Shown: one piece after another, positions 17,065 through 25,673 of the stretch | How the letters are laid out: each line of letters opens with the position of its first letter | Numbering within the stretch: the first letter of the stretch is position 1 | Origin: Chitinophaga barathri | Lineage (GTDB): Bacteria > Bacteroidota > Bacteroidia > Chitinophagales > Chitinophagaceae | Assembly: GCF_003807585.1 (NCBI RefSeq) | Contig: NZ_RMBX01000008.1 | Location: 1-64,000 of the forward strand | Direction of reading: 5' to 3' | DNA: 64,000 bases | Made by a program: the position numbers and the translations under genes | The notes under the pieces: model-generated | The model's input: only the letters and a program-made list of their open reading frames with translations | Database searches by the model: none | Told to the model about the DNA's origin: nothing

Positions 17065-18225
17065 ATGCAGCAGCCGCCTGTATATCTCGATTATAATGCC
17101 ACCACACCCTGCGATCCGCGGGTGGTGGAAACCATGCTGCCCTTCTTCACCCGGCATTTTGGAAATGCCGCGTCACGCAATCATGCTTATGGCTGGGCGG
17201 CGGAAGAAGCGGTGGATCATGCAAGGCAGCAGGTGGCCACGCTCATTGGCGCTGAAACGCAGGAAGTTATATTCACTTCCGGTGCTACCGAAGCCGTGAA
17301 CCTCGGTATCAAAGGGCTCTTTGAAGCATATGCCGGCAAAGGCAACCACATCATTACCGCCGAAACGGAGCATAAAGCCGTGCTGGATACGGTGAGCCAT
17401 CTTGAAAAACAGGGTGCCTCCGTTACCCGGCTGAAAGTGAATGCCGCCGGTTTGGTAGACCCTGCCGAACTGGAAGCCGCCATCACAGAGCAGACCGTCC
17501 TGGTGGCCATCATGTACGCCAATAACGAGACCGGCGTGATCCAGCCCATGGCGGAGATCAGCCGGATCGCGCGGGAAAGGGACGTGATCCTCTTTACGGA
17601 CGGCACACAGGCCGTTGGTAAAATACCGCTGAACGTGCGGCAGGAAGGCATCGGCATGATGGCTTTCAGCGCGCACAAGCTGTACGGGCCTAAAGGAGTG
17701 GGCGCCCTGTATGTAAGGCGCCGCGGGCCCAGGGTAAAGATCATCGCCCAGATGGACGGGGGCGGCCATGAGCGCGGGATGCGTTCCGGTACGCTGAACG
17801 TTCCGGGCATTGCCGGATTTGGTAAAGCCTGTGAACTGGCGGGCGCCGAAATGGCAGCGGCCACCGGCCGGTTATCTGCCATGCGGGACCGGCTGGAAAC
17901 GACGATCCTGGCCAGGGAACACGCTACTGTAAACGGTTTGGGCGCTCCCAGGCTGCCGCATGTCACCAATATCGCCTTTTATGGCATACAGGGAGACGCC
18001 CTGCTGAGGGCCATAAGCCGGCAAATTGCCGTATCTTCGGGCTCAGCCTGCACTTCAGCCAACCCGGAGCCCAGCCATGTGCTGCGGGCCATGGGACTGG
18101 AAGAGGAACTGGCACATTCTTCGCTACGGTTTGCCGTAGGAAGGTTCACTACGGACGCAGAGATAGATTTTGCCATTTCGGCCGTGGAGAATACGATCCG
18201 TGAATTCAATGAAATTTTAAAATAA
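17065..18225 (+). CDS. iscS: Cysteine desulfurase (IscS/NifS family)
   Basis: A 386-aa PLP enzyme that takes sulfur from cysteine for Fe-S cluster and thio-cofactor assembly. The PLP lysine is in SAHKLYGPKG, the substrate-binding strand TSGATEAVNLGI is present, and the catalytic cysteine loop reads SGSACTSANPEPSHVL. A TAATTTTG -7 box ends 4 bp before the ATG (17053-17060), giving a very short leader. The next gene, 11 bp downstream, is an A-type Fe-S carrier, which supports an Fe-S role. Confidence 0.95.
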   Translation: MQQPPVYLDYNATTPCDPRVVETMLPFFTRHFGNAASRNHAYGWAAEEAVDHARQQVATLIGAETQEVIFTSGATEAVNLGIKGLFEAYAGKGNHIITAETEHKAVLDTVSHLEKQGASVTRLKVNAAGLVDPAELEAAITEQTVLVAIMYANNETGVIQPMAEISRIARERDVILFTDGTQAVGKIPLNVRQEGIGMMAFSAHKLYGPKGVGALYVRRRGPRVKIIAQMDGGGHERGMRSGTLNVPGIAGFGKACELAGAEMAAATGRLSAMRDRLETTILAREHATVNGLGAPRLPHVTNIAFYGIQGDALLRAISRQIAVSSGSACTSANPEPSHVLRAMGLEEELAHSSLRFAVGRFTTDAEIDFAISAVENTIREFNEILK

Positions 18226-18236
18226 AAGGACCGATC

Positions 18237-18563
18237 ATGATTTATATAAGCGATAAAGCCAAACAAAAAGTAGACGCACTGAGGGCCGAAGGCACCCTGG
18301 GCGAAGACGCATTCCTGCGGGTATCCGTAGTGGGCGGCGGCTGCTCAGGCCTGAGCTATAAGCTGGATTTTGACACAGAGACCAAACCGAAAGACCAGGT
18401 GTTTGAAGACAAAGGCATTAAAGTGGTAACGGACCTGAAAAGTTTCCTCTACCTCTGCAATACCACCCTTGAGTTCTCCGAAGGCCTCAACGGTAAAGGG
18501 TTCTACTTCAACAACCCGAACGCGGCCCGCACCTGCGCCTGCGGAGACAGCTTTGCTGTATAA
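18237..18563 (+). CDS. HesB/IscA-type iron-sulfur assembly protein
   Basis: A 108-aa A-type carrier (IscA/ErpA/SufA family) that receives and hands over Fe-S clusters. It keeps all three cysteines: GGGCSGLSY in the middle and the CAC pair in ARTCACGDSF at the end. It is cotranscribed with the cysteine desulfurase and followed by a terminator at 18593-18628. Which A-type subgroup it belongs to cannot be told without a tree. Confidence 0.95.
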   Translation: MIYISDKAKQKVDALRAEGTLGEDAFLRVSVVGGGCSGLSYKLDFDTETKPKDQVFEDKGIKVVTDLKSFLYLCNTTLEFSEGLNGKGFYFNNPNAARTCACGDSFAV

Positions 18564-18592
18564 CCACCGCCATTACATACGATTTTAACAAT

Positions 18593-18628
18593 AAAAGCCG
18601 TTTGGAACTTGTTCCCGACGGCTTTTTT
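18593..18628 (+). terminator. Terminator of the desulfurase-IscA operon
   Basis: AAAAGCCG pairs with CGGCTTTT around an inner GGAAC/GTTCC stem, followed by T-rich sequence, about 30 bp after the stop codon. Confidence 0.85.
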
Positions 18629-18689
18629 CTTGTTTAAAAAGAATTAACGGATAACTAAAATTTCAAATATTCTATATTTGTCACCGTCT

Positions 18690-19427
18690 ATGTACGCGAT
18701 ATTCAAAAAAGACATTCACCAGTTTTTCAGCAGTATTACAGGCTATGTAGCCATTATCCTGTTCCTGCTTGCCAACGGGCTCTTCCTCTTCGTTTTCCCG
18801 GAAACCAATCTGCTGGACGCCGGGTATGCGAACCTGGACGGTCTTTTTGAGCTGGCGCCCATGATATTCCTGCTCCTGATACCGGCCATCACCATGCGCA
18901 GCCTGGCGGACGAGTTCAGGAGCGGCACTATGGAACTGCTCAGCACCAAACCGCTCACCTGGTGGCAGATCGTCTGGGGGAAATACTGGGCCTGCCTGCT
19001 GATCGTCGTGATCGCGCTCATCCCCACCGTAGTGTATTACATCGCCATGAGCCAGCTGGCCGCTACGAACAACGCCCTGGACGGGGGCAGCATCCTCGGT
19101 TCTTATATCGGCCTGCTGCTGCTGGGCGGCGTTTTCACCGCCACCGGCATCTGGGCGTCTTCGCTCACAGGCAATGCCGTGGTGGCTTTCCTGGTCGCCA
19201 TTTTCACCTGTTTTATCCTGTACAATGGCTTTGATGCGCTCAGCAGGGTGGCGGTGTTTTCAGGCGGGGCGGACTATTACCTCAAAATGGCGGGCATCCG
19301 CTACCATTACGACAGCATCAGCCGCGGCGTGGTGGACAGCCGGGATATCATCTACTTTCTCAGTCTTACCGGCCTGATGCTTTACCTCACAAAAATTTCA
19401 CTCGAACGTAAAATCTGGCAGGGATAA
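18690..19427 (+). CDS. gldF: Gliding-associated ABC transporter permease GldF
   Basis: A 245-aa ABC-2 type permease. The N terminus YAIFKKDIHQFFSSITGY and ADEFRSGTMELLSTKPLTWWQIVWGK are typical GldF. About six membrane segments are visible. With GldG and an ATPase GldA (not in the window) it forms the Gld ABC complex linked to gliding in Flavobacterium. A TATATTTG -7 box (18673-18680) precedes the ATG by 9 bp. Its stop overlaps the ATG of gldG by one base, so translation is coupled. Confidence 0.95.
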   Translation: MYAIFKKDIHQFFSSITGYVAIILFLLANGLFLFVFPETNLLDAGYANLDGLFELAPMIFLLLIPAITMRSLADEFRSGTMELLSTKPLTWWQIVWGKYWACLLIVVIALIPTVVYYIAMSQLAATNNALDGGSILGSYIGLLLLGGVFTATGIWASSLTGNAVVAFLVAIFTCFILYNGFDALSRVAVFSGGADYYLKMAGIRYHYDSISRGVVDSRDIIYFLSLTGLMLYLTKISLERKIWQG

Positions 19428-21142
19428 TGGAAGTAACGAGAAAGGACAAACGAAAAAAATACCTCCAGCGCACGCTGGGCATACTTGCCGTGATCATCGC
19501 CCTGAACGTGGCCGCGGCTTACCTGCACGGCCGCTGGGACCTTACCGCCGAAAAAAGATATACCCTCGCCCCTTCCACCCGCAGCCTGCTCCGCAACCTG
19601 GATGCGCCGGTGACCATAGAAGTGTACCTGAAAGGCAAATACCCCGCGGGTTTCCGTCAGCTGGCGGATGCCACGCGCGAGCTGCTGGAAGAATTCCAGC
19701 AATATGGCGGCAACAATATCCGTTTCGAATTCCTTAATCCCGGTACCGATCTGCCGGACTCTATGCGCGCCAGTTTCCAGGATTCGCTGATGGTACGCGG
19801 CATCCTTCCGTTTAATTTACAGGTGCAGGAAGACGGGAAAGACGCATTCGCGGAAAGGCTCATTTTCCCCGGAGCAGTAATTCAGTACAAAGGCCGTGAA
19901 AACGCCGTGAACCTGCTGAAAAGCCAGGGCGGCATGGACCCCATGGAAGCGCTCAACAATTCCGAAGCACTGCTGGAATATAAATTCGCCAATGCCATTT
20001 ACCAGCTGCAGCAGAGCGAACGCCCGCTGGTAGGTTATATGCTCGGCCATGGCGAGCCCGAAGGCGCCAACATTTACGACGCCCTCAAAACCCTGCACGA
20101 ACAATACCAGGTGGATACCATCAACCTCCGCTCCGATTCCCATATCCCGCGCGAGTTTGACGCCATCATGTTCGTACGGCCCATCGAAACGTTCACCGAC
20201 CAGGATAAACTGAAAATAGACCAGTACGTAATGAACGGCGGAAAGGTGATCTGGTTCATAGACAACCTCACTGCTTCCGTGGACAGCCTGCGTGGCCGCG
20301 ACTTCGTAGCCTTCGACCGCGGGCTGCAACTGGAAGACATCCTTTTCAAATACGGCGCCCGTGTGAACCTGGACCTGGTGCAGGATCTGCAAAGCGACGT
20401 GATCCCGCTGGTAGTGGGCAACATCGGGGACAAACCGCAGATACAGCGTATCCCATTCCCTTATTTTCCGCTCTTTAGCCCTACCAATGCGCATCCCATT
20501 GTAAAAAACATGGACCGCGTGATGAGCCGCTTTGCCAATTCGGTGGATACTATCAAAGGCGGGGATATTCGTAAAACCGTACTGCTCGCCAGCTCCGACC
20601 ACAGCCGTACCCTCCGCGGCCCGGTGCAGATCACGCTGGAAAGCGTGCAGCAGCAGCCCAATCCCAGAGATTACCGCCAGCGTGCCGTACCTGTGGCCGT
20701 ATTGCTGGAAGGGCGCTTCCCCTCCCTGTTTAACCACCGTTTAAGCGTGGAAGAGCAAAAAGCATGGGAAATTGCCTCCGGAGGGCCATTCAAAGCCATC
20801 GCGGATACCATTAACAAAATGATCGTGGTGGGGGATGCTGATATCGTTTCTAATGCTGTTTCCCAAAAGAATGGTCCCCTTCAGATGGGCGTAAATGAGT
20901 TTGATCCGCAATATGTTTGGGCTAATAAAGAGTTTTTCCTCAACAGCATAGAATATCTCACCAGCAAAACCCCCATTATGGACACGCGTAATAAAGAACT
21001 GACGCTCAGGCTGCTGGATGGTGAAAAAGTGAAAAACGAGCGCACCAAATGGCAGGTGATCGCGTTTGTAGCCCCCATCGGCGTTATCCTGTTGTTTGCC
21101 ATGGTGTTCCAGTTCATCAGGCAGCGCAAGTATGCCGGGTAA
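19427..21142 (+). CDS. gldG: Gliding-associated ABC transporter auxiliary protein GldG
   Basis: A 571-aa protein with an N-terminal membrane helix (about 15-35), a large periplasmic part of the Gld_G/ABC_transp_aux type (GYMLGHGEPEG, VIWFIDNLTASVDS) and a C-terminal helix followed by RQRKYAG. It works with GldF. Start overlaps the gldF stop. The TerC gene follows after 50 bp on the same strand. Confidence 0.95.
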   Translation: MEVTRKDKRKKYLQRTLGILAVIIALNVAAAYLHGRWDLTAEKRYTLAPSTRSLLRNLDAPVTIEVYLKGKYPAGFRQLADATRELLEEFQQYGGNNIRFEFLNPGTDLPDSMRASFQDSLMVRGILPFNLQVQEDGKDAFAERLIFPGAVIQYKGRENAVNLLKSQGGMDPMEALNNSEALLEYKFANAIYQLQQSERPLVGYMLGHGEPEGANIYDALKTLHEQYQVDTINLRSDSHIPREFDAIMFVRPIETFTDQDKLKIDQYVMNGGKVIWFIDNLTASVDSLRGRDFVAFDRGLQLEDILFKYGARVNLDLVQDLQSDVIPLVVGNIGDKPQIQRIPFPYFPLFSPTNAHPIVKNMDRVMSRFANSVDTIKGGDIRKTVLLASSDHSRTLRGPVQITLESVQQQPNPRDYRQRAVPVAVLLEGRFPSLFNHRLSVEEQKAWEIASGGPFKAIADTINKMIVVGDADIVSNAVSQKNGPLQMGVNEFDPQYVWANKEFFLNSIEYLTSKTPIMDTRNKELTLRLLDGEKVKNERTKWQVIAFVAPIGVILLFAMVFQFIRQRKYAG

Positions 21143-21192
21143 AACGTCAGGGAATCCATTATCTTTGCTGTTCATTAAATTTTCCGCTTTGC

Positions 21193-22146
21193 ATGACACC
21201 GCAACAATGGACGTACACCGTATTTGGTATTGTTATCGTCTTGGCCCTGATTTTCGACCTTGGGCTTTTAAGTAAAAAAGGTGAGGTTATTTCCATTAAA
21301 AAAGCGCTGGTTCAAACCTGCTTCTGGGTTGCCCTGTCATTCGGCTTTTTTGCGTTTATCTGGCATGAGGACGGTTCCAAAATGGCGATCGAATATCTCA
21401 GCGCCTACCTCATGGAATGGTCCCTGTCCATCGACAACATTTTTGTATTCATTCTCATTTTCGGGTTCTTTAAGATCAAAGAGACCGCCTATGCGCGGGT
21501 GCTCCTGATCGGCATTCTCATGGCCATCGTGTTCCGCGCGATTTTTATCACCGTTGGTGTGGCGCTTATCGCACAGTTCGGCTGGATACTTTACATTTTC
21601 GGCGCGTTCCTTGTATACACGGGTATCAAAATGTTCATGGTGGACCAGCATGAAGAATTTAAACCTGAAGAAAATTTCGCATACCGTTTCATGCAGAAAT
21701 ACATGCGCATTTCGCATGCGGACCCGCATGGTCATTTTACGATCAAACACAATGGCAAGGTGTATTTCACATCCCTCGCCGTGGTAGTGGTAATGCTCGC
21801 CGTTACGGATATCGTGTTCGCACTGGATTCCATCCCGGCCGTATTTGCCATTTCGAAAGAACCGCTGGTGGTGTATACCTCCAATATCTTCGCGGTGCTC
21901 GGCCTGCGTTCCCTGTTTTTCCTCCTGAGAGGCGCAGTGGACAAGTTCGACTACCTGCAGCAGGGTATCGCCATCGTACTGGTGTTCATCGGTCTCAAGA
22001 TGCTCGCGGAGATATGGGAATTCCATATCCCGGTATGGGTGAGCCTCGTGGTGATCGTAGCGTGCCTGGCGGGTTCTATTGTTTATTCCATTCTGTTCGA
22101 CAAGAAGCTCCCGGTGAAGCCGGTTGAGGAAAAGATAGAAAGTTAG
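21193..22146 (+). CDS. TerC family integral membrane protein
   Basis: A 317-aa membrane protein with about nine hydrophobic segments. It carries the TerC hallmarks WSLSIDNIFVFILIF and TDIVFALDSIPAVFA, whose acidic residues lie within the membrane. Relatives (Alx, TerC) are linked to manganese export, often at protein secretion sites. The ATG at 21193 was chosen; the frame is open upstream only inside gldG. The 50-bp leader is too short for a yybP-ykoY riboswitch. A strong terminator follows. Confidence 0.92.
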   Translation: MTPQQWTYTVFGIVIVLALIFDLGLLSKKGEVISIKKALVQTCFWVALSFGFFAFIWHEDGSKMAIEYLSAYLMEWSLSIDNIFVFILIFGFFKIKETAYARVLLIGILMAIVFRAIFITVGVALIAQFGWILYIFGAFLVYTGIKMFMVDQHEEFKPEENFAYRFMQKYMRISHADPHGHFTIKHNGKVYFTSLAVVVVMLAVTDIVFALDSIPAVFAISKEPLVVYTSNIFAVLGLRSLFFLLRGAVDKFDYLQQGIAIVLVFIGLKMLAEIWEFHIPVWVSLVVIVACLAGSIVYSILFDKKLPVKPVEEKIES

Positions 22147-22154
22147 TTAGTCCG

Positions 22155-22192
22155 AAAAGCGCCCGGGAAAGAGAGTCCCCGGGCGCTTTTTT
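22155..22192 (+). terminator. Terminator after TerC gene
   Basis: AAAAGCGCCCGGG pairs perfectly with CCCGGGCGCTTTT around a short loop and is followed by a T-run. Confidence 0.92.
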
Positions 22193-22209
22193 ATTAAAAC
22201 CATATTAAA

Positions 22210-24702
22210 TTGTATACAGCAGAAAGTATCAGCAAGATCCTGAAGGGCGAATTGATGCAACAGACCGGGTATCCGGAGATCGAACATATTTTGCTGGACA
22301 GCCGCAAATTACTTGTTGCCGAAACATCCTTGTTCATCCCCCTCGTCAGCGAACGCCGCAACGCCCATCAGTACATCGATGAGCTGTACAAAAAAGGCGT
22401 GAGTAACTTTATTGTCAGCGAACCCGTTGCCGCCGGTCTTTATCCGAAGGCAAACATCATTCTCGTCAAAAACACCCTGCAGGCGCTGCACGCGCTGGTG
22501 GCATACCACCGCCAGCAGTTCCAGGTGCCCGTGATAGGCATTACCGGCAGCAATGGGAAAACCATCGTAAAAGAATGGTTGTATCAATTGCTGGAAAAAG
22601 ACTACAACATCGTGCGCAGCCCCAAGAGTTACAACTCGCAGATCGGCGTGCCTTTGTCCGTCTGGCAGATGAAACCCGAGAACCAGCTCGCCATTTTTGA
22701 AGCCGGCATTTCACAGCCCGGCGAAATGGTGAACCTCGAAAAGATCATCCGCCCCACCATCGGCATTTTCACCAATATCGGCGAAGCCCACAACGAAGGG
22801 TTCCTCAACATCCGGCAGAAGGTGAATGAAAAGCTCGTACTGTTCACCCGCAGCGATGTATTGATCTATTGCAAAGATTATCTCGCGCTGAACGAATGCG
22901 TGAACAACTTCCATAACCTCGTGGGCAAACGCGAGATCGACAACGATCTGCAATTGCTTACCTGGAGCCGCAAGACCGATGCGGACCTGCGCATCATCGG
23001 CGTGGACAAAAACGATAATCATACCCGCATAGACGCGCTGCACAAACAGGAGCCGCTCTTTATCCGCATCCCTTTTACGGACGAAGGCTCCATCGAAAAC
23101 GCGATCCATTGCTGGGCGCTCATGCTGTACCTCGGCAAGCCGCAGGACCTGATCCAGGAACGTATGGACCACCTGGGCAATATCGCCATGCGCCTGGAAA
23201 TGAAGCAGGGCATCAACAATTCCAGCATCATCAACGACAGTTACAATTCCGATCTCGGCTCGCTGGCCATTGCACTGGACTTTCTCCAGCACCAGCGCCA
23301 GCACCCCACCCGCACGGTGATCCTCAGCGATATCCTGCAATCCGGTAAAAGCGAAGGTTCCCTTTACGAAGAAGTGGCCGGCATGCTGGAAAAGAAAGGG
23401 ATACAGAAGCTGATCGGTATCGGCAAACATATTTCCCGCGAAAAACAGAGCTTCCAGAAAGTACAAAGCACGTTTTACGCGAGCACCGAAGAATTTTTAC
23501 AAAAAGTGAATACCGCCGATTTCCAGAATGAATCCATCCTGGTAAAAGGCGCACGCGTGTTCCAGTTCGAGCGCATCGGCAAACTGCTGGAACAGAAAGC
23601 GCACCAGACCATCCTGGAGATCAATCTCAGCGCGATCGCGCATAACGTAAAAGCCTACCAGGCCATCCTGAAACCGGGCACCAAACTCATGGCGATGGTG
23701 AAAGCCTTCGCATATGGAAGCGGCACTTACGAAATAGCCAGCCTGCTGCAATTCCACGGCGTTGATTATCTCGCGGTGGCGTATGCGGACGAAGGTGTGG
23801 AGCTTCGCCGGGCTGGCATTACCACGCCCGTGATGGTGATGAACCCGGAGCCCAGCAGCTTTGACGCGATCCTGCAATGGAACCTGGAGCCGGAGCTGTA
23901 TTCCATGAACATCCTCGAACAGTTCGAAGAATCCGTCCGGTACGCCAATAAAACCAATTACCCTGTACACATCAAGCTGGACACAGGCATGCACCGCCTT
24001 GGTTTTGAGCAGCAGGACATCAGTGAGCTGGCGCTGCGGCTGAATGCGGAAGGATTATTCAAAGTTCAGTCCATTTTCAGCCATCTCGCAGCCAGCGAAG
24101 ATCCCGCCATGGATGCCTTCACAAAAACGCAGGCGGACCGTTTTGCCAAAATGAGTGCGGCATTACAGCAGCAGCTTGGTTACGCCGTGATCCGGCATAT
24201 TGCCAACAGCGCCGCCATCCACCGCCATCCTGACCTCCAGCTGGATATGGTACGCCTCGGCATTGGAATGTACGGGGTGGACAGTGTGGGCGCTTTCCAG
24301 GACAAACTGCGGAACGTCAGCGTTTTAAAAACCACGGTGGCGCAGGTAAAGCGCATCCCCGCCGGGGACACCGTGGGCTACGGCGCCACCTGGAAAGCCG
24401 GGGAGCCCTCCATCATCGCCACCGTGCGCATCGGGTATGCGGACGGGTACAAACGCATCCTGGGTAACGGGAAAGGGCAGATGAAAGTGCGCAACAAACT
24501 CGCGCCGGTAGCGGGCGTGATCGCCATGGACATGCTTATGCTGGATGTGACGCATATCCCCGATGTAGCCGAGGGCGATGAAGTGATCGTTTTCGGGGAA
24601 GACCTGTCCGTGCAGCAGCTGGCGCAGTGGGCGGGAACCATTCCTTATGAAATATTGACAGGCATTTCACAAAGAGTAAAACGCGTATATTACCAGGAAT
24701 AA
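22210..24702 (+). CDS. Bifunctional MurF-like ligase / alanine racemase
   Basis: An 830-aa fusion. Residues 1 to about 455 form a Mur ligase with the ATP loop GITGSNGKTIVKEW and NIGEAHNEGF. Residues from about 460 form alanine racemase: the PLP lysine is K498 in AMVKAFAYGSG, with LDTGMHRLGF and the GYADGYKR segment carrying the active tyrosine region. It would make D-Ala and join D-Ala-D-Ala to the peptidoglycan precursor. Start is a TTG; the next ATG would remove conserved N-terminal sequence. The fusion is typical of Bacteroidota, which usually also keep a separate murF, as here (15015). Confidence 0.93.
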   Translation: MYTAESISKILKGELMQQTGYPEIEHILLDSRKLLVAETSLFIPLVSERRNAHQYIDELYKKGVSNFIVSEPVAAGLYPKANIILVKNTLQALHALVAYHRQQFQVPVIGITGSNGKTIVKEWLYQLLEKDYNIVRSPKSYNSQIGVPLSVWQMKPENQLAIFEAGISQPGEMVNLEKIIRPTIGIFTNIGEAHNEGFLNIRQKVNEKLVLFTRSDVLIYCKDYLALNECVNNFHNLVGKREIDNDLQLLTWSRKTDADLRIIGVDKNDNHTRIDALHKQEPLFIRIPFTDEGSIENAIHCWALMLYLGKPQDLIQERMDHLGNIAMRLEMKQGINNSSIINDSYNSDLGSLAIALDFLQHQRQHPTRTVILSDILQSGKSEGSLYEEVAGMLEKKGIQKLIGIGKHISREKQSFQKVQSTFYASTEEFLQKVNTADFQNESILVKGARVFQFERIGKLLEQKAHQTILEINLSAIAHNVKAYQAILKPGTKLMAMVKAFAYGSGTYEIASLLQFHGVDYLAVAYADEGVELRRAGITTPVMVMNPEPSSFDAILQWNLEPELYSMNILEQFEESVRYANKTNYPVHIKLDTGMHRLGFEQQDISELALRLNAEGLFKVQSIFSHLAASEDPAMDAFTKTQADRFAKMSAALQQQLGYAVIRHIANSAAIHRHPDLQLDMVRLGIGMYGVDSVGAFQDKLRNVSVLKTTVAQVKRIPAGDTVGYGATWKAGEPSIIATVRIGYADGYKRILGNGKGQMKVRNKLAPVAGVIAMDMLMLDVTHIPDVAEGDEVIVFGEDLSVQQLAQWAGTIPYEILTGISQRVKRVYYQE

Positions 24703-24748
24703 AACAAGTCGGTAACCAGGTTACCATCTTTGAAATAATACATTATTT

Positions 24749-25429
24749 TTGAAAAAATTTGAAGTTTTGAAATATCGACACATTGTTTTAATAGTAGTGC
24801 TGATCTTGCTGGTGGACCAGATTTTGAAGTTTTGGATCAAGACCCACATGACCATTGCGGAACAATTCCCCGTGATCTCCGACTGGTTTTACATTCATTT
24901 CATTGAAAATGAAGGCATGGCGTACGGCCTGAAATTCGGCGGCGAATTCGGAAAGATCGCCCTGACCCTGTTCCGCCTGATTGCGGTGGTGATCGGTTTC
25001 TTTTATATGAATAAACTGGTAAAAGAAAAATATCACAACGGCCTGCTCATATGTGGCGCGCTGATACTGGCGGGCGCAGCGGGCAACCTGATAGACAGCA
25101 TGTTCTACGGCCTGATCTTCTCCGAAAGCACCCGTTACGAGCTGGCGCAATTCATGCCTGCCGGCGGCGGTTACGGTACTTTCCTGCACGGCAATGTAGT
25201 GGATATGCTTTATTTCCCCCTGTTTGACGGTACCTTGCCCAACTGGGTGCCGATCTGGGGCGGGGAACATTTTATTTTCTTCCGTCCGGTGTTTAACATC
25301 GCGGACGCCGCCATTTCCGTCGGCGTGATCACGATCCTGCTGTTCCAGAAGCGGTTCCTGCACAAAAAGACAGGAGCCACCGAACCGGTAAGCACCGCAA
25401 GGCTGGATGATACGCAAAAGGCCATGTAG
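24749..25429 (+). CDS. lspA: Lipoprotein signal peptidase (signal peptidase II)
   Basis: A 226-aa membrane aspartic protease that removes signal peptides from lipidated prolipoproteins. Four membrane segments are seen; the two active aspartates are in GNVVDMLYFP and NIADAAISVG. The region between segments 3 and 4 (about residues 125-165) is longer than in E. coli LspA, as is usual in Bacteroidota. Start is a TTG. The charged C-terminal tail has no known function. Confidence 0.95.
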   Translation: MKKFEVLKYRHIVLIVVLILLVDQILKFWIKTHMTIAEQFPVISDWFYIHFIENEGMAYGLKFGGEFGKIALTLFRLIAVVIGFFYMNKLVKEKYHNGLLICGALILAGAAGNLIDSMFYGLIFSESTRYELAQFMPAGGGYGTFLHGNVVDMLYFPLFDGTLPNWVPIWGGEHFIFFRPVFNIADAAISVGVITILLFQKRFLHKKTGATEPVSTARLDDTQKAM

Positions 25430-25463
25430 TCATGACAACTTTATCACAGATCATTTTATCATA

Positions 25464-25494
25464 AAAAAGAGGCGCCGTACAAGCGCCTCTTTTT
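25464..25494 (+). terminator. Terminator of lspA
   Basis: Perfect 12-bp stem AAAAAGAGGCGC/GCGCCTCTTTTT with a 7-nt loop and flanking T-rich sequence. Confidence 0.92.
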
Positions 25495-25595
25495 ATTTTG
25501 CCCCCTCCCCCAACCGCCACTGCACCCTCCCGGCAGGAAATCGCCCTTCAAAACCAGCCACCACAGCCATTTTATATATTTTCTCGCCTTCCCTC

Positions 25596-25652
25596 TTGCA
25601 AAAATGGTATTTCCATTCTACATTTGTCCACAAATCCTATAGACTATTAGGA
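25596..25652 (+). promoter_or_regulatory. Promoter and operator-like dyad of the TonB receptor gene
   Basis: TTG (25596-25598), a 20-bp spacer and TACATTTG (25619-25626) form a Bacteroidota promoter. Directly after the -7 box lies the dyad AAATCCTA-N8-TAGGATAT (7 of 8 bases paired), which would cover the start of transcription as a repressor site does. The left part, TCCACAAATCCTATAGACTAT, is shared with the region before the TSUP gene (28774-28794). Its size recalls sites of dimeric Rrf2-type regulators, but that identity is inference. Confidence 0.65.
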
Positions 25653-25673
25653 TATAGTAAATAAAACAGTTCC

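Noticed and set aside
21143..21192. yybP-ykoY (manganese) riboswitch before the TerC gene
   Set aside because: Only 50 bp separate it from gldG and no matching structure is visible.
25495..25673. Cobalamin riboswitch before the TonB receptor gene
   Set aside because: No B12 box or suitable multi-stem structure; a plain promoter with a dyad explains the region better.
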